From assembly GCA_965208275.1 (NCBI GenBank), contig OZ242331.1, positions 1,736,001 through 1,800,000 on the forward strand: a DNA stretch of 64,000 nt. The letters run 5' to 3'. This DNA is from Bin5 sp022827195. GTDB taxonomy: Bacteria; Chloroflexota; Anaerolineae; Caldilineales; Caldilineaceae. The notes beneath the pieces were generated by a model. It made no database searches. It had not been told where the DNA came from and worked only from the letters and a program-made list of their open reading frames with translations. Position numbers and translations under genes: made by a program. How positions within the stretch are numbered: the first letter of the stretch is position 1; every line of letters starts with the position of its first letter. This document shows, piece by piece, positions 1 to 8,773 of the stretch.

Positions 1-807
1 GCGGCCGGCCTGCGATTGATCTGCCTGGAAAACGTGCCCATCTCCTTCTACGACAAGGCGATGCTCGGGTTGCCCGGGCGCGACGAGCAGATTGGGCACA
101 TGCAGACCACGGTCCGCAACATGGGCAGGGCCGGCATTCCAATCCTCGGCTACCACTGGATGCCCAACTCTGTCTGGCGCACGCAGGAACCGGCCAGGCT
201 GCGCGGCGGCGCACGCGGCACACGCTTCAACCTCGCCGAACATGACCCGGAAGAACTGACGCATGGCCGGGTCTTCGACCATGAGGAGATGTGGGCAAAC
301 TACGAATACTACCTGGAGCGGCTGCTGCCGGTTGCCGAGGAGGCCGGCGTAACGCTGGCGCTTCACCCGGACGACCCGCCGGTGGAGTCTCTGGGCGGCG
401 TGGCGCGCATCTTCCGCAACTTCGAAGGGTTCAAACGCGCGATCGACCGCTTTGACAGCCCCAACCACGGCCTTGATTTCTGCATGGGCTGCTGGTCGGA
501 GATGAACGGGCACGACTATGTAATCGAGGCCGTGCGCCATTTCGGCGGGCGAGACCGCATCGTCTACGTCCACTTCCGCGATGTGCAGGGGACCGTGCCC
601 AACTTTCACGAGTGTTTCATCAACGAGGGCAATGTCGATCCGTTCGAGGTGATGGAAACGCTGAAAGAGGTGGGATTCACCGGCTTCATGATCACCGACC
701 ACGTGCCGCAGATGGTCGAAGACACTGACTGGGGCCACCGCGGCAGGGCTTACGCGATCGGCTACATGACGGCCATGCTCGAAATGGTGAACAGGCTGGC
801 GGCGTAG
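1..807 (+). CDS. uxuA: Mannonate dehydratase (UxuA family), 5' end outside window
   Basis: The frame is open from the first base, so the start lies upstream; about 268 residues are visible and some 80-100 N-terminal residues are probably missing. The family dehydrates D-mannonate to 2-keto-3-deoxy-D-gluconate in cytoplasmic hexuronate catabolism, using a divalent metal. The TIM-barrel metal and active-site stretches are readable: LALHPDDPP, LDFCMGCWSEM (Cys ligand), VYVHFRDVQG, FINEGNVD and MITDHVPQM. The gene is followed 45 bp later by a nucleoside hydrolase in the same direction. With the 2-keto-3-deoxy aldolase-like gene and sugar transporter at the other end of the window it suits a sugar-acid-using heterotroph. 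Other UxuA-like sugar-acid dehydratases cannot be excluded. Confidence 0.85.
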   Translation, partial: AAGLRLICLENVPISFYDKAMLGLPGRDEQIGHMQTTVRNMGRAGIPILGYHWMPNSVWRTQEPARLRGGARGTRFNLAEHDPEELTHGRVFDHEEMWANYEYYLERLLPVAEEAGVTLALHPDDPPVESLGGVARIFRNFEGFKRAIDRFDSPNHGLDFCMGCWSEMNGHDYVIEAVRHFGGRDRIVYVHFRDVQGTVPNFHECFINEGNVDPFEVMETLKEVGFTGFMITDHVPQMVEDTDWGHRGRAYAIGYMTAMLEMVNRLAA

Positions 808-852
808 CGTTAAGACAGGACTCTGCCTGTCTCCAGCGTCGAGAACTGACAC

Positions 853-1791
853 ATGGACTTCGCTCCTCTGGATCCGCAGCAGCTCGAAGACCGTCTCAAT
901 CCGCCCAGCGCGCCCGTGCGGATGGTGCTGGACACCGATACCTACAATGAGATCGACGACCAGTTCGCGGTCGTTTACTCGCTGCTCTCCAGCGAACGGA
1001 TGCGGGTGGAGGCCCTGTACGCTGCGCCGTTCCACAACAGCCGCAGTGCCGAGGCCGGCGACGGCATGGAAAAGAGCTACGACGAAATTCACCGACTCCT
1101 GGACCGACTGTCTTTCCTGGACCTACCCCGGTCGGGCTTTGTCCACCGGGGGGCCGAAGAATGGATGCGTGACACGAACGGTCCGGTCGGAAGCGATAGC
1201 GCCGCCGACCTGATCGAAAAGGCGCTGGCGTCCCCGCTGGACGACCCCCTCTACGTCGTCGCCATCGGCGCGATCACGAACGTGGCGTCCGCGCTTCTGC
1301 TCGAGCCGGCCATCCGGGAGCGCATCGTGGTCGTGTGGCTGGGCGGCCATGCGCGCCACTGGCCCGACACGCGCGAGTTCAACCTGTACCAGGACCCTAC
1401 CGCCAGCCGAGTCGTCCTCGATTGCGGCGTTCCTCTCGTACGTTTCCCTTGCATGGGCGTCGTCTCGCATTTGCACACGACACTGCCCGAAGTCGCCGCA
1501 CACGTGAAGGGGAGAGGGGCGATTGGCGACTATCTCTACGAGATCTACCGCGATTATCGCGAGGACCAGTTTGCATACTCGAAGCAAATCTGGGACATCG
1601 CGCCAGTCGGATGGCTGGTAAGTCCGGGGTGGGCGCCGATGGAACGGGTCAGCGCGCCGATTCTGACCGAACAGTTGACTTGGGATTTCGACGAGAGCCG
1701 TCACAAGGTCGCCTGCGCCCGCTATGTCGACCGGGACAGCATCTTGCGCGACTTATTTTCCAAGCTGGGCAGGGCAGCGGCGGAAGGATAG
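853..1791 (+). CDS. Nucleoside hydrolase (IunH/RihA-type)
   Basis: 312 residues, the usual length for inosine-uridine nucleoside N-ribohydrolases, which split nucleosides into base and ribose. The N-terminal calcium-binding signature is present as VLDTDTYNEIDDQFA (residues about 25-39); the second Asp pair replaces the more common DPGxDD form. Further conserved pieces are LYVVAIGAITNVASALL (about 133-149), the substrate/metal loop VVWLGGH, and EFNLYQDPTASRVVL, where the N and D are expected sugar/Ca ligands. The ATG at 853 has no strong Shine-Dalgarno. It lies between a sugar-acid dehydratase and a CHAD gene, so it probably ends the sugar-scavenging unit. Substrate preference cannot be read. 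Confidence 0.85.
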   Translation: MDFAPLDPQQLEDRLNPPSAPVRMVLDTDTYNEIDDQFAVVYSLLSSERMRVEALYAAPFHNSRSAEAGDGMEKSYDEIHRLLDRLSFLDLPRSGFVHRGAEEWMRDTNGPVGSDSAADLIEKALASPLDDPLYVVAIGAITNVASALLLEPAIRERIVVVWLGGHARHWPDTREFNLYQDPTASRVVLDCGVPLVRFPCMGVVSHLHTTLPEVAAHVKGRGAIGDYLYEIYRDYREDQFAYSKQIWDIAPVGWLVSPGWAPMERVSAPILTEQLTWDFDESRHKVACARYVDRDSILRDLFSKLGRAAAEG

Positions 1792-1830
1792 ACGAAGCAT
1801 GTCTGGGAAACGCGCGGGGCGTAATCGCTG

Positions 1831-2760
1831 ATGAGCTTCTCGCTCTCCGTGGAAGAAACGGCCGAAGCTTCGCTGCGGCGCATCGTGTACGAGCAGATCG
1901 ACGGCGCTATTGCCCAGCTTGGCCGCGGCGACGACCTGAACGAAGAGATCCACGAAGCGCGCAAGCACTTCAAGCGCATTCGCGCGGTGCTGCGGCTGGC
2001 GCGCGGCGCGCTGCCCGGCAAAACCTACCGCTGCGAGAACGCATTCTTCCGTGACCAGGGCCGCATTTTGTCGCCCGTACGTGACAGTGCGGTCTACCTC
2101 GAAACTTTCGATCGATTGCACGGCCGCCACGGCAGGCACATGACCGGCAACGCCCTCACCCGGCTGCGCCACGCCCTGGAAAAGAGTCACCGTTCGCTTT
2201 TGGACGGTTTAGCCCGTGATCCGCAACAGCTGGCAGCGATTGTGGATTCCCTCGAGGTAGCGAGATCGCGTGTGGATTCGTGGAGATTCCGCGCCACCGA
2301 GACTGCTCCTTTCGCGCCCGGCCTGCAGAGGACATACGCGCGCGGACGGGCCGAGCTGAGAGTTGCCATCAAAAGGCCCACGACCGAAAACTTTCATGCT
2401 TTCCGCAAGCGGGTCAAGTATCTCTGGTACCATATGCAGATCCTGAGGCCTGTCTGGCCGGGCCCGGTCGGCGCACTCGCGCGCGAGTGCGACAAGCTAG
2501 GCGACCGATTGGGCGATGAACACGATCTTGCGATGCTGCTGCAGTCAAGCCTGTTACGAAAACTGCAGGAGGAAAGAGGAGACTTGGCCGATTTGCTCAA
2601 CGTCCTGGCGGACCGAGAGCGGAGCCATATTCGGCGCACTGCCTCGCTGCAGGCCGCGCGGATTTACCAGGAAAGGCCGGACCGCTTTGCCGGGCGCATT
2701 GCAGCCTATTGGCACGCTAGTCAGCGAGCCAAGATTCTGAAGGCTGATTTCGCCCCTTAG
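1831..2760 (+). CDS. CHAD domain protein (polyphosphate-binding)
   Basis: 309 residues made almost wholly of a CHAD domain, an all-helical fold with conserved His, Arg and Lys on a basic face that binds inorganic polyphosphate. The first repeat reads EEIHEARKHFKRIRAVLR (about 38-55, with H41, K45, H46, K48, R49, R51). The second reads NFHAFRKRVKYLWYHMQIL (about residues 190-208). No CYTH triphosphatase domain is fused. The protein lacks signal peptide and membrane segments, so it is cytoplasmic. It is followed after 11 bp by an HD phosphohydrolase, and three genes later by a half-length Ppk1 homologue. That grouping fits polyphosphate binding, but the cellular role is inferred. Confidence 0.85.
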   Translation: MSFSLSVEETAEASLRRIVYEQIDGAIAQLGRGDDLNEEIHEARKHFKRIRAVLRLARGALPGKTYRCENAFFRDQGRILSPVRDSAVYLETFDRLHGRHGRHMTGNALTRLRHALEKSHRSLLDGLARDPQQLAAIVDSLEVARSRVDSWRFRATETAPFAPGLQRTYARGRAELRVAIKRPTTENFHAFRKRVKYLWYHMQILRPVWPGPVGALARECDKLGDRLGDEHDLAMLLQSSLLRKLQEERGDLADLLNVLADRERSHIRRTASLQAARIYQERPDRFAGRIAAYWHASQRAKILKADFAP

Positions 2761-2771
2761 GACCCGCGACA

Positions 2772-3377
2772 ATGGTAAGCGAGCGACTCTCGCAGCAACT
2801 TCAGTTCATCCTCGAAATCGACAGATTGAAGGGCGTCCTGCGCCGCTCGCTGCTGCTTGAGAGCAGGCGCAGGGAGAACTCCGCCGAGCACTCCTGGCAC
2901 CTGGCGATGATGGCTCTCGTCCTGGCCGAACACGCCAACGAGACGGTCAATCTGCTGCACACGCTCAAGCTGCTGCTTATCCACGACGTCGTTGAGATCG
3001 ACGCGGGCGACACGTACGCCTACGACGACGACAGCCACGACGGCAAGATCGAGCGGGAGAGGACGGCTGCCATCCGCATCTTCGGCCTGCTGCCCCCCGA
3101 CCAGGCGGCGGAGATGACCGCGCTGTGGGAGGAATATGAAGCCCAACAGACGCCCGAGGCGCGTTTTGCGCTTGCGCTCGACCGGTTTATGCCGTTTCTG
3201 CACAACTACCACACGGGCGGCATCACCTGGCGCGAAAACGGGGTCACGCGAGCGCAGGTTGAGGACCGCATGTCACCGGTTGGGACCGGCTCGGATGCGC
3301 TGGGCGCCGCGGTCGCGGCGGTGGTGGAAGAGGCAACCGCAAGGGGCCTCCTGCCGCGCAGCTGGCCCAACCGATAG
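2772..3377 (+). CDS. HD domain phosphohydrolase (YfbR/HDDC2-like)
   Basis: 201 residues. The HD metal-site set is complete: NSAEHSWHLAMMA (H40, H43), LLIHDVVEIDAGD (H71-D72) and a later ALDRF Asp (D137). The layout resembles YfbR and HDDC2 proteins, which are 5'-deoxynucleotidases acting on dNMPs with a divalent metal. It begins 11 bp after the CHAD gene and is probably co-transcribed with it. The C-terminal 40 residues (GVTRAQVEDRM onward) match the tail often seen in this subgroup. The nucleotidase role is from the family; a polyphosphate-related substrate is only suggested by context. Confidence 0.8.
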   Translation: MVSERLSQQLQFILEIDRLKGVLRRSLLLESRRRENSAEHSWHLAMMALVLAEHANETVNLLHTLKLLLIHDVVEIDAGDTYAYDDDSHDGKIERERTAAIRIFGLLPPDQAAEMTALWEEYEAQQTPEARFALALDRFMPFLHNYHTGGITWRENGVTRAQVEDRMSPVGTGSDALGAAVAAVVEEATARGLLPRSWPNR

Positions 3378-3497
3378 GGACCGGCGCGGGCTGGAACGGT
3401 ACGCTCGTTCGGCGAATTCGATGGCCTCATTCGCGTTGACCAGGCAAGCGTTTTCCGCGTCCGCAGTTTCCGTCCCTGCCCCTTACTGCTCGCAATT

Positions 3498-5273
3498 GTG
3501 AGAAAGCTGCGTCTGCGGCCCCATCCGGAACTCGCCTATTGGGCCGTGTTTTTCGTGCTCCACGCGCTGATCTTTCTGCCGGTCGTGGTGATGGACCGCG
3601 AAGAAGGGTCGCTGCTGCCGGCCATCAGCTTCTCCGGGCATTCTTTCGATCAGATTTGGCGCCAGGTCTTCGTCTGGCGAAGCGCGCCGGACCTGCTGCA
3701 TTTCAACTCGGAGCTTGTGCTCGCCGCGTCGCTGTGGGGAATGTTTCCGCGGCTGCGCAGGACGTGCGTTCGCGTTGGATTCGTTGCCGGCTACCTGATT
3801 GTTTTCGGCTACTATCTGTATGAAGGCGCGTCGGTCACCTTTTTCAATTTGGAGCCGGTCTTCTACAGCCAGTTCCGGATGGCGACCGAAGGGTTCGCGT
3901 TTTTTCTGCAGAACGCGCGGCTTACCGTTGCGTTTGTGGCCGGGACTGTCGGGCTGATCGCCGCCGGTGCGATGGTTGTGGCGCGGCTGGCGCGCCTGGC
4001 TCTGCCCTGTCGCAGCCGTTCGCCGGCGACGCGTGCGGTCCTGGCGCTGCTGGCGATTGTCGTTCTTGGGCAGACGGCTTACTACCGCCAGAATACCGCC
4101 CGGTCGGGCATGGTATTCAGCAGTCTGGCGGCCAAGCTGGCGCAAAACCTTGCCGAGTCGCGCCGCGTCTATCGCAATGTAAAGCGCTTCGACAGCACGA
4201 AGGTCCTGCAGGCGTACGATTACAGCGGTTTCGCGCTGGAGCAACGGCCGTCAATCTACATCATTTTCGTTGAGTCGTACGGCAGCGTTCTCTACAACCG
4301 GAGCGATTGGCGGGTCCGATACCGTGAGCTGACGGGAAAGCTGGAAGGAAGGCTGGCCGGCGCCGGCTGGCACGCGGCTTCAGCGCGCAGCCTGGCGCCG
4401 ACTTGGGGAGGCGGCTCGTGGATGTCCTACACGAGCGCGCTATTCGGTCTGCATGTCGGCTCGGACCCGCAATATTATGCCTTGGTCGACAAGTACCAGC
4501 TGGAGGCGTACCCGGACCTGGGCCGGTTCCTCAAAGAGCAGGGCTACCGCTATTACAGATTGACTGCGCTTTCGATGGGACTGCCGAAATCGGCGTGGAG
4601 AAAGTACATCGACTTCTTCGGCGTGGACCGCTGGCTGCTCTACGAGGACCTGAATTTCAGCGGGCCGGAGTACGGCTGGGGCCCCGCGCCGCCGGACCAG
4701 TTCTCGCTGCAAATCGCGCGTGAGACGATGCGCAGCGAGACTGACGGGCCCTATCTCTTCTTTACAATCACGCAGAATTCGCACTACCCTTGGACGCCGC
4801 TTCCCCGGCTGGTCGACGACTGGCGCAGCTTGAACCTGCCGGGCGAGCCGCCGAGGGCGTCGTCCGAGTTAATCGAGCATAGCGAGCGGCGAAGGAACTA
4901 TTGGAATGCCGTGGCGTACCAGCTGGAGATGCTTACCGACTTCATTTTGAGCGAACCGGATGGAGGGGCGATCTTCGTGCTGGTGGGGGACCACCAGCCG
5001 CCGCGCGTCTCGCGCGGCGAGGATGGATGGGACACGCCGTTGCACATCATTGCCAAAAACTCCGATTTCATTGCATCATTTGGTGGGTATGGTTTCGAGG
5101 AAGGGCTGGGCGTGTGGGAGCCGGATCCGACGTTCCGGCACGAGGCGTTCTACTCGCTCTTCGTACGGCAACTGCTGGAGGCCTACGGCAGCGGCGGCGC
5201 GCTGCCGCCCTACCTGCCCGAGGGCGTGCGGTTTGAGGGGGAGATGCCGCGGCCAGCTGCGCCTGCCCCCTGA
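3498..5273 (+). CDS. LTA-synthase/sulfatase-superfamily membrane enzyme
   Basis: 591 residues with GTG start. About four or five hydrophobic helices occupy the first 210 residues, followed by an extracytoplasmic alkaline-phosphatase-type domain. The domain opens with SIYIIFVESYGS (metal-binding Glu) and carries SLAPTWGGGSWMSYTSAL, where a Thr or Ser is the expected nucleophile. It ends with FVLVGDHQPPR (metal-binding Asp-His) and TPLHIIAKN. The family transfers phosphoglycerol or phosphoethanolamine groups or cleaves phospho- or sulfo-esters at the outer membrane face. The start is uncertain because no good ribosome site precedes 3498. It lies 120 bp after the HD gene and 71 bp before a lipoprotein. 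The actual donor and acceptor are unknown. Confidence 0.75.
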   Translation: MRKLRLRPHPELAYWAVFFVLHALIFLPVVVMDREEGSLLPAISFSGHSFDQIWRQVFVWRSAPDLLHFNSELVLAASLWGMFPRLRRTCVRVGFVAGYLIVFGYYLYEGASVTFFNLEPVFYSQFRMATEGFAFFLQNARLTVAFVAGTVGLIAAGAMVVARLARLALPCRSRSPATRAVLALLAIVVLGQTAYYRQNTARSGMVFSSLAAKLAQNLAESRRVYRNVKRFDSTKVLQAYDYSGFALEQRPSIYIIFVESYGSVLYNRSDWRVRYRELTGKLEGRLAGAGWHAASARSLAPTWGGGSWMSYTSALFGLHVGSDPQYYALVDKYQLEAYPDLGRFLKEQGYRYYRLTALSMGLPKSAWRKYIDFFGVDRWLLYEDLNFSGPEYGWGPAPPDQFSLQIARETMRSETDGPYLFFTITQNSHYPWTPLPRLVDDWRSLNLPGEPPRASSELIEHSERRRNYWNAVAYQLEMLTDFILSEPDGGAIFVLVGDHQPPRVSRGEDGWDTPLHIIAKNSDFIASFGGYGFEEGLGVWEPDPTFRHEAFYSLFVRQLLEAYGSGGALPPYLPEGVRFEGEMPRPAAPAP

Positions 5274-5344
5274 AGCCCGTGTCCCGGCAGGAGGGCGGCG
5301 GCCGCATGAAACCCGACACATCCGGGTAAAGGCGGACAAATCGT

Positions 5345-6076
5345 ATGGGTTCAAGAGTTTTGATCCTTGTTCTTGCATTTGCCGCGTTGATCGCGGCCGG
5401 CTGTGGCGGTCGCGGGCGGCCGTCAACGGATGCCGTGAGGCAGGACGAGTCACTCTCCGGCGAGGCGGCCGCGGCCTTCGGCGGATTGCCTGAGGTCGAT
5501 CTGAGCGAGAGCGAGGCACTGCGCACATTCCTGATCGACCCGGCCCAATCCAAGGCGGCCTACATTGTTGACGAGGAGTTCTTTGCCGAGGCGACGAGCA
5601 AGTATGGGCTGGAAGTCGGCAAGTATAAGGTGGCAGGCGAGACGCAGGATGTGGTCGGTGTGATGCAGCTCGATCTGTCGGGCGCAACGATTGGACCGAA
5701 CCGGTTCGCCGTCTATCTGCCGACTTTGCAAACGGACCAGAAGCTGCGCGACGGTTGGATCCGGGAGAACGCGCTGGAGTCGGAAAAGTTTCCGCTGGCG
5801 ATATTGGTCGCCAGAGAAATCGTCAGTGCGCCAGAAGGCTATACTGACGGGGCGTGGGCGAGTTTTCAGCTGGAAGGTGAGCTGACGCTGCGCGGGGTGA
5901 CGCTGGCGTCCGTCTGGGACGTCAAAGCCCGCCTGCAGGACGGCACAATCGAAGGAAGCCTTGAATCGCGCATGCGAATGACCGACCTAGGCTTCGATCC
6001 GCCTAACTTCGCCAATACGCTCACCGTCCAGGACGAATTCACGGTTCGCATTGAATTTGTCGCTAACGAAGAGTGA
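5345..6076 (+). CDS. YceI-like lipoprotein
   Basis: 243 residues. An N-terminal signal with lipobox LIAAGC puts the lipidated Cys at residue 20, so the mature protein is anchored outside the cytoplasmic membrane. From about residue 60 to the end it looks like a YceI lipocalin-type barrel: FLIDPAQSKAAYIVDE, the GVMQLDL segment, RDGWIRENALESEKFPLA (the family's RD-HLxSxxFLD region), GELTLRGVT and a C-terminal FTVRIEF. YceI proteins bind isoprenoid-like lipids; some are induced by stress. It is followed after 9 bp by the Ppk1-like gene, so both are probably on one transcript. Confidence 0.8.
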   Translation: MGSRVLILVLAFAALIAAGCGGRGRPSTDAVRQDESLSGEAAAAFGGLPEVDLSESEALRTFLIDPAQSKAAYIVDEEFFAEATSKYGLEVGKYKVAGETQDVVGVMQLDLSGATIGPNRFAVYLPTLQTDQKLRDGWIRENALESEKFPLAILVAREIVSAPEGYTDGAWASFQLEGELTLRGVTLASVWDVKARLQDGTIEGSLESRMRMTDLGFDPPNFANTLTVQDEFTVRIEFVANEE

Positions 6077-6085
6077 GATTCTCCG

Positions 6086-7099
6086 ATGACGCAAGACCTG
6101 ATTGACGGGCGCAGGCCGGCCCGCGAGCGGCCTTTCGCGCCGGCCGGATACGAGGCCTCCCGGCCCGCGTTCGTAACTCCGATCGGCGACGACGCAATCG
6201 CCCGCGCCAGGCGTCTGGCCGCCGGACTGAAGAGGCAGCTCCAATCCTCCCTTCAGCCGCCGCCGGTCGTCGAAGCAGCTTACCTACTGGACGAAAGCCG
6301 CAGCGCGGACTGCCCGCTGCTCGAACGCGTGCGGATTCTGGGTCTGCTGGCCTCCGTGCTCGACCAGTATTTTGCCGAGCAAGCGCCTGACTTGATTGAT
6401 TCAACTAGGCAGGAGATAGCCGTCCATTTGGACGGGCTGTTGGAGCAGGCCCTTTTGGAGCTCAACCTGTCAATACTCCCGGACCTGAAGCGAGAATTCG
6501 GTATTGTCATCGGTGATGCCAAATCGCTGGAAACGCGGCAGCGAAACCACGTGCGCCGCTTCTTTCGCCAGCAGCTCTACCCGATGCTGACACCGCTGGC
6601 CGTTGACCCAGGGCATCCGTTTCCGTTCATCAGCTCGCACAGTATAAACATCCTCGTTCATCTCAGCAGCCCGGATGTCAGATTCGGACCGCTCTCCTAC
6701 GCGCGCATCAAGGTGCCGCAGCTCATGTCCCGTTTTGTCGAAGTGCCCTCGGAGGCTGGAGAGCGGCTGTACATCTGGAGTGAAGATGCGGTCGCGGGGT
6801 TTCTTGACGAACTCTTCCCGGGGATGCGGATTGAGAACGCGTTTCTGTTTCGGGTCCTGCGGGCTTCGAACGCGGCGCCCTCGGGAGACGAATTGGAGGC
6901 CCGGAGCCGCGGCCAGCGCCACCAGCAGCTTGCCTCGCCGGTGGTCCGTCTCGAATACGAGGCAGCCATGCCCGATTCGGTAATAGAGTGGCTTGCCTCC
7001 CATCTGTCTGTGCCGGCTACGTACTGTTTCCGCAGCGACGGTCCGCTGGCAATGCTTCAATTGGTTGATTTGGCCAATCTCGCGCAGGCGGGGAATTGA
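6086..7099 (+). CDS. Half-length Ppk1 homologue lacking the catalytic half
   Basis: 337 residues matching the N-terminal and middle domains of polyphosphate kinase 1. Ppk1-like landmarks are CPLLERVRILGLLASVLDQYF (N domain), RRFFRQQLYPMLTPLAVDP, GHPFPFISSHSINILV, SYARIKVPQLMSRFVEVPS, DELFPGMRIENAFLFRVLRA and VVRLEYEA. Full Ppk1 is about 700 residues, with the autophosphorylated His and ATP site in two C-terminal phospholipase-D-like domains. Those are absent here: a stop at 7097-7099 closes the frame, and the next 340 bp are a promoter and riboswitch with no remnant of the missing half. It therefore cannot act as a normal kinase. It may bind polyphosphate or regulate a full Ppk1 elsewhere. 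A frozen pseudogene is possible, but the reading frame looks intact and selected. Confidence 0.7.
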   Translation: MTQDLIDGRRPARERPFAPAGYEASRPAFVTPIGDDAIARARRLAAGLKRQLQSSLQPPPVVEAAYLLDESRSADCPLLERVRILGLLASVLDQYFAEQAPDLIDSTRQEIAVHLDGLLEQALLELNLSILPDLKREFGIVIGDAKSLETRQRNHVRRFFRQQLYPMLTPLAVDPGHPFPFISSHSINILVHLSSPDVRFGPLSYARIKVPQLMSRFVEVPSEAGERLYIWSEDAVAGFLDELFPGMRIENAFLFRVLRASNAAPSGDELEARSRGQRHQQLASPVVRLEYEAAMPDSVIEWLASHLSVPATYCFRSDGPLAMLQLVDLANLAQAGN

Positions 7100-7124
7100 C
7101 AGCCAGCCGGCACTGTGCTAACTT
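7096..7124 (+). promoter_or_regulatory. Promoter of the T-box/serS unit
   Basis: TTGACA (7096-7101), 17 bp, then TAACTT (7119-7124) preceded by TG at the extended -10 position. The -35 box overlaps the stop codon of the Ppk1-like gene. Transcription should begin near 7131, giving a leader of about 315 nt before serS. Confidence 0.6.
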
Positions 7125-7130
7125 TGCCAG

Positions 7131-7395
7131 CATATTTGATCGGTATGGCCGCGACTGGGGACCATGTCCGTCAGCCCGCTCTTTCAGAGAGTTGCCGGCC
7201 GCTGCGAGGCAACAGGCGGCAAACGGTTCAGCGCCCCATAGGCCTCCGGCAGGAAATGGCCGGACGGACCGCCCCGTTATAGGCGCAATGAGGTAGATGC
7301 CCCGCCTGTCTTCGTCGAAAGCGAGCGGCGTCTGCGAACTCAGGTGGCAACACGGGTCCTCTCGTCCTGAACAGGCGAGGGGACTTTCTTGTCGC
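7131..7395 (+). promoter_or_regulatory. T-box riboswitch sensing uncharged tRNA-Ser
   Basis: The leader of serS carries a T-box core, AACTCAGGTGGCAACACGGG (about 7338-7356). It is followed by CTCTCGTCC, the strand that pairs alternately with the T-box (antiterminator) or with the terminator. The four bases TGGC are complementary to the tRNA 3' end GCCA. Both tRNA-Ser genes just downstream have discriminator G, so the match is specific and independent of the gene order. The 5' part (about 7131-7330) is long enough for Stem I and is rich in potential pairings, but I could not fix the specifier codon by eye. Uncharged tRNA-Ser should stabilise the antiterminator and turn serS on. Confidence 0.75.
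7358..7390 (+). terminator. T-box-controlled intrinsic terminator
   Basis: Hairpin CCTCTCG-T-CCTG-AA-CAGG-CGAGGGG (7358-7382) with an 11-12 bp interrupted stem, followed by ACTTTCTT. Its 5' arm overlaps the CTCTCGTCC strand needed for the T-box antiterminator, so the two folds are mutually exclusive. The U-tract is short, so termination may be leaky. Confidence 0.65.
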
Positions 7396-7444
7396 GGCAG
7401 ATGCGGGTCTGCGCGGCGACCCTCTTACCTTGCAGGAGCATGAA

Positions 7445-8746
7445 ATGCTAGACATTCGATGGATGCGCGAAAACCGGCAGGCACTGGCCGAGGCGATGGT
7501 TAAGCTGAACGACCAGGAGGCGCCCTGGGAACTGGCCCTGACGTTGGATGAAAAGCGGCGCGAGCTGCTGCAACTGGGCGAAAAGCTGCGGGAAGAACGT
7601 AACAGCGGCTCAAGGCAGATAGGTGCGCTATTCCGTGACAAAAGGACGGAAGAGGCCGGCGCGTTGAAGGAGAGAATGAGCGAGATTGGCGCGGAAATCG
7701 CGCAGATCGACGAAAGACTTCGCACCGTCGAGACCGAGTTTCGCGACGCCATGATGCGCATTCCCAACCCGCCCGAGCCGGACGTGCCGGTTGCGCCCGA
7801 CGAAGAGGGCAACGTAGTCCTCTCGCAGTGGGGCGAGCTACCGCGGTTCGGCTTTACGCCGCAGGCCCATTGGGATTTGGGCCCGCAATTGGACATCATC
7901 GACTTCGAGCGCGGGGTTGCCGCTTCGGGCAGCCGCTTCTACTTTCTCAAGGGTGCGGGGGCGCGCCTGCAGCGGGTCCTTTCGAACTGGTTTCTGGACG
8001 TGCACATCAATGAGCACGGCTACACCGAAATCTATCCGCCTATGATGGTGCGGGGCCATGCCATGGAGGGCACTGGCAACCTGCCCAAGTTCGGCGACAA
8101 CCTCTATCGAGACGCCGAAGAGGACTACTGGTTCATTCCAACGGCAGAAGTATCGGTTACCAATCTGCACCGCGACGAGATTCTGGAGCCGGGTGTGCTT
8201 CCCCTGTACTACGTCGCGTCCACGCCCTGCTTCCGGCGTGAAAAGATGTCGGCGGGCCAGGACGTGCGCGGCATCAAGCGAGTACACCAGTTTCAGAAGG
8301 TAGAGATGGTCAAATTCGTGGAGCCTTCGACCGGCCGCGATGAACTGGAATCGCTCACGCAGGCGGCGGAGGTGCTTCTCCAGCGGCTCGAACTTCCCTA
8401 CCGGCGCGTCGCCATCGCCACCGGCGACCTGTCTTTCGTGGCGTCGATTAAGTATGACCTGGAAGTGTGGGCCGCCGGATGCCGGGAATGGCTGGAAGTC
8501 AGCTCCTGCTCTCTCTTCCGAGATTTTCAGGCGCGCCGGGCGAACATCCGCTACCGGCCGCGTGACGGTGCGCGGCCCGAATTCGTATACACGCTGAACG
8601 GTTCCGGGCTGGCGCTGCCGCGAGTCATCATCGCACTTCTGGAAAACAACCAGCGCGCGGACGGCAGCGTCCTATTGCCCGAGGTGCTGCAACCCTTCCT
8701 TGGCGGGGGGACGGAGATTTCTCGGCCCGGCGGGGTCGGGGCATAG
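7445..8746 (+). CDS. serS: Seryl-tRNA synthetase
   Basis: 433 residues, normal for class II SerRS, which charges tRNA-Ser. The start is the ATG at 7445, giving the typical MLDIRWMREN opening, with AGGAG at 7434-7438 six bases upstream; an in-frame TTG at 7430 overlaps that site and is less likely. The N-terminal coiled-coil arm for the long variable arm of tRNA-Ser spans about residues 25-100 (KRRELLQLGEKLREERNS...). Catalytic parts are GTGNLPKFGDN, TAEVSVTN, CFRREKMSAGQDVRGIKRVH (motif 2), HQFQKVEMVKF and NGSGLALPRVIIALLEN (motif 3). Expression is under the T-box leader. Two tRNA-Ser genes follow, so enzyme and substrate are linked. Confidence 0.97.
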   Translation: MLDIRWMRENRQALAEAMVKLNDQEAPWELALTLDEKRRELLQLGEKLREERNSGSRQIGALFRDKRTEEAGALKERMSEIGAEIAQIDERLRTVETEFRDAMMRIPNPPEPDVPVAPDEEGNVVLSQWGELPRFGFTPQAHWDLGPQLDIIDFERGVAASGSRFYFLKGAGARLQRVLSNWFLDVHINEHGYTEIYPPMMVRGHAMEGTGNLPKFGDNLYRDAEEDYWFIPTAEVSVTNLHRDEILEPGVLPLYYVASTPCFRREKMSAGQDVRGIKRVHQFQKVEMVKFVEPSTGRDELESLTQAAEVLLQRLELPYRRVAIATGDLSFVASIKYDLEVWAAGCREWLEVSSCSLFRDFQARRANIRYRPRDGARPEFVYTLNGSGLALPRVIIALLENNQRADGSVLLPEVLQPFLGGGTEISRPGGVGA

Positions 8747-8773
8747 GCGGTTGCGCCCTCAGGCCCGTCCCAT

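Noticed and set aside
7096..7296. Remnant of the Ppk1 catalytic half after the stop at 7099
   Set aside because: The frames after the stop have none of the Ppk1 HHPYDSF, KQTLYR or KTHAK motifs; the DNA is the serS promoter and T-box leader.
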